Shown here: piece after piece, positions 35,155-43,629 of the stretch
How positions within the stretch are numbered: the first letter of the stretch is position 1
Layout: every line of letters begins with the position of its first letter
NCBI RefSeq assembly: GCF_048270095.1
Contig: NZ_JBLWTL010000002.1
Coordinates: 159,118-223,117, forward strand
DNA from: Maricaulis sp048270095
Lineage (GTDB): Bacteria; Pseudomonadota; Alphaproteobacteria; Caulobacterales; Maricaulaceae
Direction of reading: 5' to 3'
DNA: 64,000 nt
Notes under the pieces: model-generated
Database searches by the model: none
Told to the model about the DNA's origin: nothing
The model's input: only the letters and a program-made list of their open reading frames with translations
Made by a program: the position numbers and the translations under genes

Positions 35155-36189
35155 GTGGACGGTTCGATTTCAAACGCTACCACGACCGCCGCGGGTCAGC
35201 GCCCGCTGATCGACCATTTCGGGCGGCATATCACCTATCTGCGCCTCTCGGTGACGGATCGCTGCGATCTGCGCTGCGTCTATTGCATGAAGGCGCGGCC
35301 GGATTTTCTGCCAAAATCGGAATTGCTCACGCTCGAGGAATTGACCCAGCTGAGCGATGCCTTCATCCGCCGCGGCGTGACCAAGATCCGCGTCACCGGT
35401 GGGGAGCCGCTGGTGCGGCGCGATGTGATGACGCTGATCGAAAACCTCGGGACTCGCCTGGGCAAGACCGGGCTGGAGGAGATCTGCCTCACCACCAATG
35501 CGACCCAGCTGCCGCGCTTCGCCAAGGATCTCGTCGCCGCGGGCGTCAAACGCATCAATGTCTCGCTCGACACGCTCGATGAGGCCACCTTCTCACGCCT
35601 GACCCGGGGCGGCCGGATTGCCGATACGCTGGCCGGGATTGATGCTGCGGACGCCGCCGGCCTCAAGATCAAGATCAATACCGTCGCCCTCAAGGACGAC
35701 AATGAGCATTCCCTGCGTGAGCTGATCGCCTGGGCTCATGGCCGCGGCTTTGACCTGACCCTGATCGAGATCATGCCGCTGGGCGAGGTCGATGCGGCGC
35801 GGTCCGATCAATTCCTCTCGCTGGCCCAGGTCAAGGCCGATCTCGAACAGGGTTGGACCCTGACTCCGCTGAGCGACAATACCGGCGGGCCGGCGCGCTA
35901 TCACCGCGTCGAGGAGACCGGTGGCCGGCTCGGCCTGATCACGCCGCTGACCGAAAATTTCTGTGCCGGCTGCAACCGGGTCCGCCTGACCTGCACCGGC
36001 CAGCTTTATATGTGCCTGGGCCGCAATGGCCGGCTCGATCTGCGGGCGGCCTTGCGCGAAGGCGGGCTTGAGGCCGTTGACGCCCTGCTCGACGAGGCCA
36101 TGGCACTGAAGCCACAGGCGCATGATTTCGATGTCTCTGCCGGGGCCGAGGCCGCCGTTGGCCGTACCATGGCCCATACCGGAGGCTGA
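35155..36189 (+). CDS. moaA: GTP 3',8-cyclase, molybdenum cofactor synthesis
   Basis: The 344-residue radical SAM enzyme has the CDLRCVYC cluster motif (CxxxCxxC), a C-terminal second cluster (ENFCAGCNRVRLTCTG) and the catalytic C-terminal GG. It converts GTP to the cyclic intermediate of molybdopterin synthesis with MoaC. GTG 35155, with GAGG just upstream, gives the usual length; an in-frame ATG at 35032 would add 41 residues without homology to the family. It begins a six-gene Mo cofactor operon. I found no convincing Mo cofactor riboswitch in the 270 bases upstream. Confidence 0.93.
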   Translation: MDGSISNATTTAAGQRPLIDHFGRHITYLRLSVTDRCDLRCVYCMKARPDFLPKSELLTLEELTQLSDAFIRRGVTKIRVTGGEPLVRRDVMTLIENLGTRLGKTGLEEICLTTNATQLPRFAKDLVAAGVKRINVSLDTLDEATFSRLTRGGRIADTLAGIDAADAAGLKIKINTVALKDDNEHSLRELIAWAHGRGFDLTLIEIMPLGEVDAARSDQFLSLAQVKADLEQGWTLTPLSDNTGGPARYHRVEETGGRLGLITPLTENFCAGCNRVRLTCTGQLYMCLGRNGRLDLRAALREGGLEAVDALLDEAMALKPQAHDFDVSAGAEAAVGRTMAHTGG

Positions 36190-36192
36190 TCC

Positions 36193-36441
36193 ATGGCTCT
36201 GACAATCCGCTATTTCGCCGCCCTGCGCGACAGGATGGGGACGGCCGAATCTGTCGTCGACCACATCCCTGGCATTAATGGCGGCGGCCTCGCCGAGTGG
36301 CTGATCGCGCGCGATCCGGCGGCAGAGGCGCTCGCCCATCCATCCGTGCGCCTGATCATCAATGACGAGATCGCACCGCGCAGCCAATCCATCCAGGATG
36401 GCGACACCATTGCCTTCTGCCCGCCCTTTTCAGGGGGCTAG
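36193..36441 (+). CDS. moaD: Molybdopterin synthase small subunit
   Basis: The 82-residue ubiquitin-like protein ends in CPPFSGG. Its terminal GG carries the thiocarboxylate used to build the dithiolene of molybdopterin. It starts MALTIRYFAALRDRMG, as is typical. It lies 3 bases after moaA and 3 bases before moaE, so the genes are co-transcribed. Confidence 0.93.
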   Translation: MALTIRYFAALRDRMGTAESVVDHIPGINGGGLAEWLIARDPAAEALAHPSVRLIINDEIAPRSQSIQDGDTIAFCPPFSGG

Positions 36442-36444
36442 ACA

Positions 36445-36915
36445 GTGGCAGTTTCAGTGAAGGTCCAGACCGAGAGCTTTGATGCCGGTGCCCTGCTCAA
36501 TGCGCTGGCGGGCCAGGATTCCAGCTGCGGCGCGGTCGCCAGCTTTACCGGCCAGGTCCGCGGCGGCGATGATCTCGTGGCGCTGGAACTGGAGCATTAT
36601 CCCGGCGTCACCGAGCAGGCGCTCAGCCGCATCGCCCATGAGGCCGTGCGGCGCTGGTCGCTGGGCGAGGCGGTGATTATTCACCGGGTCGGCAAGATGG
36701 GGATTGGCGAGCCGATCGTCTTTGTCGGCGCTTCGGCACCACACCGCCGCGCCGCACTTGAGGCAACCAGCTTCATGATCGATATTCTCAAAACCCAGGC
36801 CCCGTTCTGGAAACGCGAACACACCACCTCCGGCTCTAACTGGGTCGAGCCACGTCCCGGCGATAATGAAGCCGCTTCGGCCTGGCTGGCCGGTGAGAAG
36901 GAAAACACAGCATGA
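36445..36915 (+). CDS. moaE: Molybdopterin synthase catalytic subunit
   Basis: The 156-residue protein matches MoaE: GAVASFTGQVRG, LELEHYPGVTE, IIHRVGKMGIGEPIVFVGASAPHR, then the FMIDILKTQAPFWKRE motif, which contains the conserved catalytic lysines. With MoaD it inserts sulfur into cyclic pyranopterin monophosphate. The start is GTG at 36445, preceded by CAGGGGG; a second GTG at 36457 is possible. The stop overlaps the next gene. Confidence 0.93.
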   Translation: MAVSVKVQTESFDAGALLNALAGQDSSCGAVASFTGQVRGGDDLVALELEHYPGVTEQALSRIAHEAVRRWSLGEAVIIHRVGKMGIGEPIVFVGASAPHRRAALEATSFMIDILKTQAPFWKREHTTSGSNWVEPRPGDNEAASAWLAGEKENTA

Positions 36916-37427
36916 GCGCCATCCCAGACATGATCGGCTTTGCCGTCATGACCGTTTCCGACAGCCGCGACGCCAAGACCGACAAGACAGGGCCCTGGCT
37001 GCGCGAACAGATCAGCGCCGAAGGACATGCGGTCATCGATCACGCTATCGTCGCCGATGAGATCAGCGCCATCCAGGACCAGCTCAAGGCCTGGATCGCC
37101 GATCCTGCCATCCATGCGGTCATCGCGACCGGCGGCACAGGCCTGACCGGCCGCGATGTGACGCCGGAAGCGTTCAAGCCGCTCTATGACAAGGAGATGG
37201 ATGGTTTTTCCGCCGTCTATCACCAGGTCAGTTTCCGCTCGGTCGGCGTCTCGACCATCCAGTCGCGCGCCACGGCAGGGATTGCCGGCGGGACCTATCT
37301 GTTCGCCATTCCCGGCTCGATGGGGGGCTGCAAGGATGTCTGGAATCATATTCTCAAGGATGAATTCGACCGCACCCACCGGCCGTGCAATCTGGTCGAC
37401 CTCCTGCCGCGCCTGACGGAGCGCTGA
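36912..37427 (+). CDS. moaB: Molybdopterin adenylyltransferase
   Basis: The 171-residue protein has the MoCF-binding fold: AVMTVSDSRDAKTDKTGPW, then VIATGGTGLTGRDVTPEAF and FAIPGSMGGCKDVW. It adenylates molybdopterin before molybdenum insertion by MoeA. The name MoaB or Mog depends on convention. ATG 36912 overlaps the moaE stop (ATGA) and the gene ends two bases before moaC. Confidence 0.9.
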   Translation: MSAIPDMIGFAVMTVSDSRDAKTDKTGPWLREQISAEGHAVIDHAIVADEISAIQDQLKAWIADPAIHAVIATGGTGLTGRDVTPEAFKPLYDKEMDGFSAVYHQVSFRSVGVSTIQSRATAGIAGGTYLFAIPGSMGGCKDVWNHILKDEFDRTHRPCNLVDLLPRLTER

Positions 37428-37429
37428 GG

Positions 37430-37912
37430 ATGAGCGCCAAACTCACGCATCAGGATGATGATGGCCGCATCCGCATGGTCGATGTCGGCGGCAAGGACGA
37501 AACCACCCGCCGCGCTGTCGCGACCGGCCGCATCACCATGAGCCAGGCCGCCTTCGAAGCGATCCGCGATGGCCAGGGCCCCAAGGGCGATGCGCTGAAG
37601 ACGGCGGAACTGGCCGGCATCATGGCGGCCAAGAAAACCTCCGACCTGATCCCCCTCTGCCATCCGCTGCCGATCACCCAGGCCAAGGTCAGCATTCAGG
37701 CCAGCGATGACGCGCCGCAATTCATCATCCGCGCCGAGGTCTCCACGCGCGGCCGCACCGGCGTCGAGATGGAGGCGCTGACGGCAGTGTCTGTCACCGC
37801 GCTGACGATATATGACATGGCCAAGGCGCTCGATAAATCCATGCGCATTTCCGACATCGTGCTGGATGAGAAGACGGGCGGAAAGTCGGGAGATTATCAA
37901 CGCAATGACTGA
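37430..37912 (+). CDS. moaC: Cyclic pyranopterin monophosphate synthase
   Basis: The 160-residue protein shows MoaC motifs: RMVDVGGKDETTRRAVATG, KKTSDLIPLCHPLPIT and TGVEMEALTAVSVTALTIYDM. It works directly after MoaA to make cyclic pyranopterin monophosphate. ATG 37430 directly follows a GAGG sequence and gives the usual length. The 3' end overlaps the moeA start by eight bases. Confidence 0.94.
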   Translation: MSAKLTHQDDDGRIRMVDVGGKDETTRRAVATGRITMSQAAFEAIRDGQGPKGDALKTAELAGIMAAKKTSDLIPLCHPLPITQAKVSIQASDDAPQFIIRAEVSTRGRTGVEMEALTAVSVTALTIYDMAKALDKSMRISDIVLDEKTGGKSGDYQRND

Positions 37913-39098
37913 CATCATGATCTCCGTCGAGGCTGCCCGTGCCCGCATCGCGGCGGCGCTGCTGCCGATGGATTCCGAGCCGTGCACGCTGATCGATGCG
38001 CCCGGCCGCACCCTCGCCGCACCCGTCATCGCCGCGCTGACCCAGCCGCCTTTCGCCGCTTCGGCCATGGATGGCTATGCGGTGCTATCGAGTGATCTCG
38101 GCGAGACGCCGAACCGCCTGTCCCTGCAGGGGGAATCGGCGGCAGGCCATGGCTTCGACCTGAATTTGAAACCCGGCCACGCGATCCGGATCTCGACCGG
38201 CGCGCCGATGCCGCAAGGCGCCGACCAGGTCGTGATGCAGGAGCGCGCCGTGCGCGACGGCAATCACATCACCCTCGACGACACGCCGCGCCCGGCCTCG
38301 AATGTTCGCGCCGCCGGGATTGATTTCAAGGCCGGCGATATCCTGCTGCCGGCCGGCACGCTGTTGAGCCCCGACGCGGTCGCCCTCGCCGCCGGTTCCG
38401 GAGGACTCGAACTGACCGTGCACCGCCGTCCGCGCGTCGGCATATTGTCGACCGGCGACGAACTGGTCGAGCCGGGCCAGACGCCGGGACCGCACCAGAT
38501 TATCAATTCCATCGCCTGGGGGCTGGACGGGCTGGTGCGCCAATGGGGCGGAGAGCCGGTCTATCTCGGCATTGCGCGCGACAGCAAGGCCGATGTCGGC
38601 GCCAGGCTGGAGACTGCACGTGGCCTGGATCTGATCGTCACGATTGGCGGCGCCTCGGTCGGTGACCACGACCATCTGCGCCAGGTCTTCAACGCCATGG
38701 GGGGCGAGCTGGCCTTCGGCAAGATCGCCGTCAAACCGGGCAAGCCGAGCTGGTTCGGCCGGCTGGGCGAGAGCGCGTTTCTCGGTCTGCCAGGCAATCC
38801 GGTCTCATCACTGGTGATGGCGCGGCTCTTGTTGCAGCCAGCCCTGGCAATTTTGTGCGGCCGGCCGGAATCGCTGGAATTTGCCACCGTCATTCTCGGC
38901 GAGGATCTGCCAGCCAATGGCATGCGCGAAAACTTCGTCCGTGCCCGCATTGACCGCCAGACCGGTCGCGTTCATCCACTTGGCAATCAGGATTCCTCGG
39001 CCCTCTCGGCCCTGGTCCATTCCAATGCGCTGATCCGGCGGGAGGTCGAAGCGCCCGCCGTCCGCGCCGGCGAGACGACGCAAATCCTGCCACTCTGA
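37905..39098 (+). CDS. moeA: Molybdopterin molybdenumtransferase
   Basis: The 397-residue enzyme has the MoeA layout: PPFAASAMDGYAV near 45-57, RISTGAPMPQGADQVV, then the MoCF domain (VGILSTGDELVEPGQ, IVTIGGASVGDHDHLRQV, GLPGNPVSSLV). It inserts molybdate into adenylated molybdopterin, completing the pathway. ATG 37905 overlaps the moaC stop; ATG 37917 is an alternative. It is the last gene of the Mo operon and converges on selD with only 10 bases between them. Confidence 0.93.
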   Translation: MTDIMISVEAARARIAAALLPMDSEPCTLIDAPGRTLAAPVIAALTQPPFAASAMDGYAVLSSDLGETPNRLSLQGESAAGHGFDLNLKPGHAIRISTGAPMPQGADQVVMQERAVRDGNHITLDDTPRPASNVRAAGIDFKAGDILLPAGTLLSPDAVALAAGSGGLELTVHRRPRVGILSTGDELVEPGQTPGPHQIINSIAWGLDGLVRQWGGEPVYLGIARDSKADVGARLETARGLDLIVTIGGASVGDHDHLRQVFNAMGGELAFGKIAVKPGKPSWFGRLGESAFLGLPGNPVSSLVMARLLLQPALAILCGRPESLEFATVILGEDLPANGMRENFVRARIDRQTGRVHPLGNQDSSALSALVHSNALIRREVEAPAVRAGETTQILPL

Positions 39099-39108
39099 CC
39101 GGCCAGGA

Positions 39109-40161
39109 TCAGACCAGCGAAATCCCCGGCTCGCCGGCCTCGATGTGCCCGATCACAGCCGCGGACTCATGACCGTGACGGGCAAACAGGGCCAGCACTT
39201 CATCAACACGCTCGGAACAGCAGGATACCAGCAGGCCACCACTAGTCTGGGGGTCACATAACAGGTCACGTTCGGCATCTGGCCAGCTATCTTGCGCCAC
39301 CACGAAATCCTTGACCGAAGCCCAGACCCGTCCCGATGCTCCGGTCCGCACACCCTCCTGCGCCAGCCGCCGCGCCCCGGCAAAAACCGGCACCGCATCA
39401 CGCGTCAGCACAGCCGCGACACCACTGCCCTCACACATTTCCCGCAAATGCCCGAGCAGGCCGAAACCGGTGACATCAGTGACCGCATGCACCCCGTCGA
39501 CACCTGCCAGATCAGTGCCGGGCCGGTTGAGCAATGTGGTCGAGGCGATCATCTCGGCCTGGTCCTCGGGCGAAATAATGCCGCGCTTCATCGCCGCGCT
39601 ATAGATGCCGATTCCCAGCGGTTTCCCGAGGATGAGGACATCGCCCGGCTTGGCACCGGCATTGGTCAGCATGCGATCGGGATGGACAATCCCCAGCGCC
39701 ACCAGGCCATAGAAAGGCTCAGCCGCATCAATGGAATGCCCGCCAGCAATCGGTGCACCCGCGGCCTCTGCGACCGAGCGGCCGCCATTGAGAATCGTGC
39801 GGATCGTCTCCAGCGGCAGCTTGCCAACCGGCATGCCGACAATCGCCAGGCAGAAAATCGGCCGCGCGCCCATGGCATAGATATCCGACAATGCATTGGT
39901 CGCCGCGATCCGGCCGAAATCAAACGGGTCATCGACGATGGGGGTGAAGAAATCCGTCGTCGCGACAATCGCCAGATCATCACCCAGACGGTAGACCGCC
40001 GCATCATCGCGTGTCGCCGCGTCGACGATCAGTTCGGCCGGCATGGCGAAGCCCGGTGTGCGCTCGATAATCTGGTTGAGCACGGATGGATCGAGCTTGC
40101 AGCCGCAACCGCCGCCGTGCGCCAGACTTGTCAGCAGGGGCGGCGTCGTGAGATCGGTCAT
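39109..40161 (-). CDS. selD: Selenide, water dikinase
   Basis: The 350-residue enzyme has the active-site motif GGGCGCKLD, with C19 and K22 matching E. coli C17 and K20. C19 is an ordinary cysteine codon, not selenocysteine. It further has TTDFFTPIVDDPFDFG, GGHSIDAAEPFYGLVALG and DPQTSGGLL. It makes selenophosphate from selenide and ATP. ATG 40161 follows AGGAATTCCC. It is divergent from mnmH, which uses selenophosphate on tRNA. No selA, selB or tRNA-Sec is in the window, so selenocysteine use cannot be judged. Confidence 0.93.
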   Translation of the reverse strand: MTDLTTPPLLTSLAHGGGCGCKLDPSVLNQIIERTPGFAMPAELIVDAATRDDAAVYRLGDDLAIVATTDFFTPIVDDPFDFGRIAATNALSDIYAMGARPIFCLAIVGMPVGKLPLETIRTILNGGRSVAEAAGAPIAGGHSIDAAEPFYGLVALGIVHPDRMLTNAGAKPGDVLILGKPLGIGIYSAAMKRGIISPEDQAEMIASTTLLNRPGTDLAGVDGVHAVTDVTGFGLLGHLREMCEGSGVAAVLTRDAVPVFAGARRLAQEGVRTGASGRVWASVKDFVVAQDSWPDAERDLLCDPQTSGGLLVSCCSERVDEVLALFARHGHESAAVIGHIEAGEPGISLV

Positions 40162-40230
40162 GGGAATTCCTGGCAAATGGCATGACTATCGCCATGCCCG
40201 GTGGATCGATCCGTGGAGTATACTGCGCCC

Positions 40231-41292
40231 ATGCCCGATTATGCGATGCTCGATGACACGGATGCCGCCAGCCTGGCCGGTTTCGATCTGATCGTCGATG
40301 TCCGCTCGCCGGGCGAATATGCTGAGGACCATCTGCCTGGCGCCATTAATCTTCCGGTGTTGAGCGATGAAGAACGCGTTCGCGTCGGCACGATCTACAA
40401 ACAGGTCTCAACCTTCGATGCCCGCCGCGAAGGCGCGGCGCTGGTGACACGCAATATCGGACATCATCTGGAAACCGCGCTGGCTGGCCTGCCGCGCAAG
40501 TCGAAGGTCTTGCTCTATTGCTGGCGCGGCGGCATGCGGTCGCGCTCGATGGCGCTGGTCCTGTCAGCTGTGGGCTGGAAAATCTCGCTGCTGCGCGGCG
40601 GCTATCGCACCTGGCGGCGCGAAGTGGTGGCGCAGCTGGAGCATTCCGATGCACGCCTGCCCTTCATCCTGATCGACGGCCAGACCGGCACCGCCAAGAC
40701 CGCCATCCTGCTTGAGCTCGCTGTCAAAGGGGCCCAGATCCTCGACCTTGAGGGCCTGGCCTGTCATCGCGGCTCGGCCTTCGGTGACTTTGCCGCCATT
40801 CCGCAACCGAGCCAGAAGCGCTTCGAGACCCTGATCTGGGAGCAATTGCGCGGCATGGACCAGACCCGCCCGATCTATCTCGAGGCCGAATCCAACATGG
40901 TCGGACGGCGCCAATTGCCGGCCCGCATCTGGAGTGCCATGAAGGCCGCGCCACGCATCGCCATCTCGGCACCGGTGCCGGCGCGCGCGCAATATCTGGT
41001 CGAGGCCTATCCCGACCTGGTCTCTGATACCGCCAAGCTCAACGCCTCCCTCGACCAGCTCGCCAGCCGCCACGCCAAAACCCTGATCGCTCATTGGCGC
41101 GAACTGCATGCCGCCGGTAATTATCGCGAACTGGCGGGTGAGCTGATCACCGCCCATTACGACGCCGCCTATAATCGAGCCCGTACGCATCACGGCGAAG
41201 ACCCGGTTGTGACCCTGCGCAGCGAGACACTGGATGCGACCGCGATTGGCGAATTGGCCGACGCCATTCTCGCGGCAAAGGTGAAGCCCTGA
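40231..41292 (+). CDS. mnmH: tRNA 2-selenouridine synthase
   Basis: The 353-residue protein combines a rhodanese domain (IVDVRSPGEYAEDHLPGAINLPV, catalytic C97 in YCWRGGMRSRS) with a P-loop domain (DGQTGTAKT at about 149-157). This is the layout of MnmH (YbbB/SelU). It replaces the sulfur of 2-thiouridine at tRNA wobble position 34 with selenium from selenophosphate. It lies divergently next to selD, its donor. ATG 40231 begins the conserved region; a GTG at 40201 in frame is an alternative start. The 69-base gap to selD must hold both promoters. Confidence 0.92.
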   Translation: MPDYAMLDDTDAASLAGFDLIVDVRSPGEYAEDHLPGAINLPVLSDEERVRVGTIYKQVSTFDARREGAALVTRNIGHHLETALAGLPRKSKVLLYCWRGGMRSRSMALVLSAVGWKISLLRGGYRTWRREVVAQLEHSDARLPFILIDGQTGTAKTAILLELAVKGAQILDLEGLACHRGSAFGDFAAIPQPSQKRFETLIWEQLRGMDQTRPIYLEAESNMVGRRQLPARIWSAMKAAPRIAISAPVPARAQYLVEAYPDLVSDTAKLNASLDQLASRHAKTLIAHWRELHAAGNYRELAGELITAHYDAAYNRARTHHGEDPVVTLRSETLDATAIGELADAILAAKVKP

Positions 41293-41301
41293 TCCAGGCG
41301 G

Positions 41302-43179
41302 TCAGTCCTGGGCCGCCTCGTGCAGCGCCGCTGCCAGCATCCAGCGATAGAGCCGATCCTCGAAGGATGATGGCCGCTCAAGCCCCATCCGCTCCAGCGC
41401 CGCCTGATCAACACCGCCCTGTGCCGACAACCGCGCACCACTCCAGGCAAGACGCAGGACAGAGCCGAGCGAGGCCGAGGCATTCTTCATCCGCTCCAAC
41501 GCCGGCAGGAGACGCTGCTCGACCGCCGTGAAATCCGTGCCGAAGGGGAAATCGGGCAGATGCCCGGCTGCGCGCGCCGGGGCGAGCGTGGCGCGGATCC
41601 GCTCCGGCGTGTTGTTGCGATAACCGGCTGGAATTTCATAGTCAGCGGCGATCTTGCCGGCCTGTTTCGCAGTCGCCAGCAATTCACCTTGAAACCGGCT
41701 ATCGGCGATATTGATCAGCTCGGCAACGACATCGGCATCGGATTTTCCACGCAGATCGGCAATGCCGTATTCGGTGACGACGATATCGCGGCGATGACGC
41801 GGGATTGTATTGTGAGGGTAGGACCAGACGATGTTCGACACCGTCTTGCCGCGCGAGGTCCGCACCGCATTGATGGTGATGATGAATCGCGCCCCGTCCA
41901 GGGCGAAGGCCTGTTCGGCAAAGTCGAACTGGCCGCCAACCCCGCTCACCACCTGGCCGTCGCCGGTCGCATCGGAGACCACGGCGCCGAGCAGGGTCAC
42001 CATCATGGCGCTATTGATGAAGCGCGCATCCGTGCGCGCGCGCCGCCGCTCGTCGACGCCGCCATAGAGCGTATTGGTGAAGCTGACCGGCCGCATTTCG
42101 AAGCGCTGGCGCCGGTCTTCCGGCATGGTCCGCAGCGCGGTGTAGAAATCCCGGCATTCCAGGAAGAAGGCCGCATGCAGCACGGCGCCATCAACCTCGC
42201 GCTTGAGCACATCGGCTTTTTCCAGCTGCAGGAAACCATCGGTCAGCATTTCGCTGGCGCCGTAGAGGCCAGTTTCGAAGGGTTTGTCCTCGCAGGCCAG
42301 AGCCTCGCAATCGCCGGCATGCAGGGCAGCGGAGAGTGGTGCGAACACATGATTCTGCCTCTGACGCAGGATCAGGCCCTGGGCGACGGCATCACCGACC
42401 GCACCGATCCCGATCTGCAAGGTCCCGCCATCGGGCACCAGCCGCGCCACCTGCAGGCCGATCGCCTGGTCGGCCAGGCTGACCGGGCGTTTCGGGGCCG
42501 AGAACAGCTCGAAATCCGTCGCTTCGCTATCGAGCATGTGCGCGAATTCCTGCGCCTCCACCAAAGCCGATTCGCCGCCCATGAAGGGCATTTGCGAATT
42601 GACCTGGCCGACCAGCATGAAATCGGCGCGCCCCTCGGCGCGCGCCTTGAGCAGATCGGGCGTGATGTCGGGATTACTGCCCAGGCTGTAGCGCGGCCCC
42701 GCATCTCCTGCCTGCTTTGCCACCAATTGCCCGACGACATTGACACCGCGGTCGAGAATATAGCGCTGGGCATCGGTATAATTGGCGCAGATATAATTCT
42801 GTTGTGCCCGCCCGACGCCGCGCCAGCGCCCGGCGAGGAAGAAGAATTCATCGACCCGGATATTGGCCGGCAGCGAACCATCGCGCAGCGCCGCCGCATA
42901 GGTCAAAGGCGGATAGGCCCCGAACAACCGCTCCCTCGCCGGTTCAAGAAAGCGCCGCTCCAGCCCGTCGCCGAGCGCCGGGGTTTCCAGCGTCAGTGCC
43001 GTAAAGATCGTAAGACTGATGCCGGGATCGGCCATCGCCCGTGCTACCAGCGCATTGACGATGTGATTGGGTTTGCCCAGCCCGAGCGGCAAGGCCAGCA
43101 CAATCCGGCGTCCGACCGCGGCAATGATCGCATCGGCAATCGAATCGACGCTGTCATGATGCTGTGGCCTGGTTGGCAT
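41302..43179 (-). CDS. Acetyl-CoA hydrolase/transferase family protein
   Basis: The 625-residue protein matches the acetyl-CoA hydrolase/transferase family, longer than the usual roughly 500 residues. It has LALPLGLGKPNHIVNALVARA near the start, DGGTLQIGIGAVGDAVAQGL mid-chain, and the C-terminal domain pattern VSGVGGQFDFAEQAF, VVTEYGIADLRGKSD and NTPERIRATLA. It probably moves CoA between short-chain acids or hydrolyses acyl-CoA; the substrate is unknown. ATG 43179 follows GGGGA; an in-frame upstream start at 43254 is unlikely. Convergent with mnmH and 106 bases from the tRNA gene. Confidence 0.82.
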   Translation of the reverse strand: MPTRPQHHDSVDSIADAIIAAVGRRIVLALPLGLGKPNHIVNALVARAMADPGISLTIFTALTLETPALGDGLERRFLEPARERLFGAYPPLTYAAALRDGSLPANIRVDEFFFLAGRWRGVGRAQQNYICANYTDAQRYILDRGVNVVGQLVAKQAGDAGPRYSLGSNPDITPDLLKARAEGRADFMLVGQVNSQMPFMGGESALVEAQEFAHMLDSEATDFELFSAPKRPVSLADQAIGLQVARLVPDGGTLQIGIGAVGDAVAQGLILRQRQNHVFAPLSAALHAGDCEALACEDKPFETGLYGASEMLTDGFLQLEKADVLKREVDGAVLHAAFFLECRDFYTALRTMPEDRRQRFEMRPVSFTNTLYGGVDERRRARTDARFINSAMMVTLLGAVVSDATGDGQVVSGVGGQFDFAEQAFALDGARFIITINAVRTSRGKTVSNIVWSYPHNTIPRHRRDIVVTEYGIADLRGKSDADVVAELINIADSRFQGELLATAKQAGKIAADYEIPAGYRNNTPERIRATLAPARAAGHLPDFPFGTDFTAVEQRLLPALERMKNASASLGSVLRLAWSGARLSAQGGVDQAALERMGLERPSSFEDRLYRWMLAAALHEAAQD

Positions 43180-43285
43180 GGCATGTCCCCAAACAAAGAC
43201 TTCAGCCAAGCCTAGCGCAGCGCGCAAGTGCACGCCATGCGGCGATTGCTGCACGGCGGCGGGCGATCTTGTGTCGGGAGTTAAA

Positions 43286-43373
43286 TGGCGGAGAGGGAGG
43301 GATTCGAACCCCCGGAACCTTGCGGTTCAACGGTTTTCGAGACCGCCCCGATCGACCACTCTGGCACCTCTCC
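43286..43373 (-). tRNA. tRNA-Ser (anticodon CGA)
   Basis: The minus-strand sequence folds as a class II tRNA. It has acceptor stem GGAGAGG paired near the 3' CCTCTCC end with encoded CCA, D-arm region GCCAGAGTGG, anticodon arm CGGTCTCGAAAACCG with anticodon CGA, a long variable arm (GAACCGCAAGGTTC) and T-arm GGGGGTTCGAATCCC. The long variable arm and the anticodon fit serine (UCG codons). The CCA is encoded. No integrase or attachment duplicate is seen beside it. Confidence 0.93.
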
Positions 43374-43460
43374 GCGGGGAGGCGCTTTCTGTACCAGCGC
43401 GATGACAAAATCAAGAGGCGGAAACCGCCAATGCCAGCAGGTCTGTCGCTGTGCCCGGCG

Positions 43461-43488
43461 TTGACTCTGCGCGTGGCATGAGTATAAC
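43461..43488 (+). promoter_or_regulatory. Promoter of rplU-rpmA
   Basis: TTGACT (43461-43466) and TATAAC (43483-43488) are 16 bases apart. Transcription from about 43495 would give a leader of about 135 bases before rplU. That leader contains two small hairpins (CCCC-GGGATA-CGGGG near 43543-43558 and ACCGG-AAAA-ACCGGT near 43581). A regulatory role for the leader, such as ribosomal-protein autoregulation, is possible but not shown. I see no other feature in 43374-43629. Confidence 0.6.
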
Positions 43489-43629
43489 GCCCGCTCCTGT
43501 CTGTGCGGTTCTCCGTTCGGGCGGGTATTTGTTGAAACAACGCCCCGGGGATACGGGGTGAAGAAAAAGAGCCACGCCAATACCGGAAAAACCGGTGAGG
43601 GACGTTGCTGAACAAAGGAAACCGAGATC

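Noticed and set aside
39109..40161. SelD as a selenoprotein with in-frame TGA
   Set aside because: The active-site codon encodes cysteine (GGGCGCK), and no internal TGA interrupts the frame.
41560..43215. 551-codon frame opposite the acetyl-CoA hydrolase family gene
   Set aside because: Antisense shadow; no ribosome-binding site, no recognisable domain, and the minus-strand protein is clearly a real family member.
43286..43373. tRNA-Ser as a genomic-island attachment site
   Set aside because: No integrase gene and no visible duplicate of the tRNA 3' end in the window; the flanking genes are ordinary chromosomal genes.
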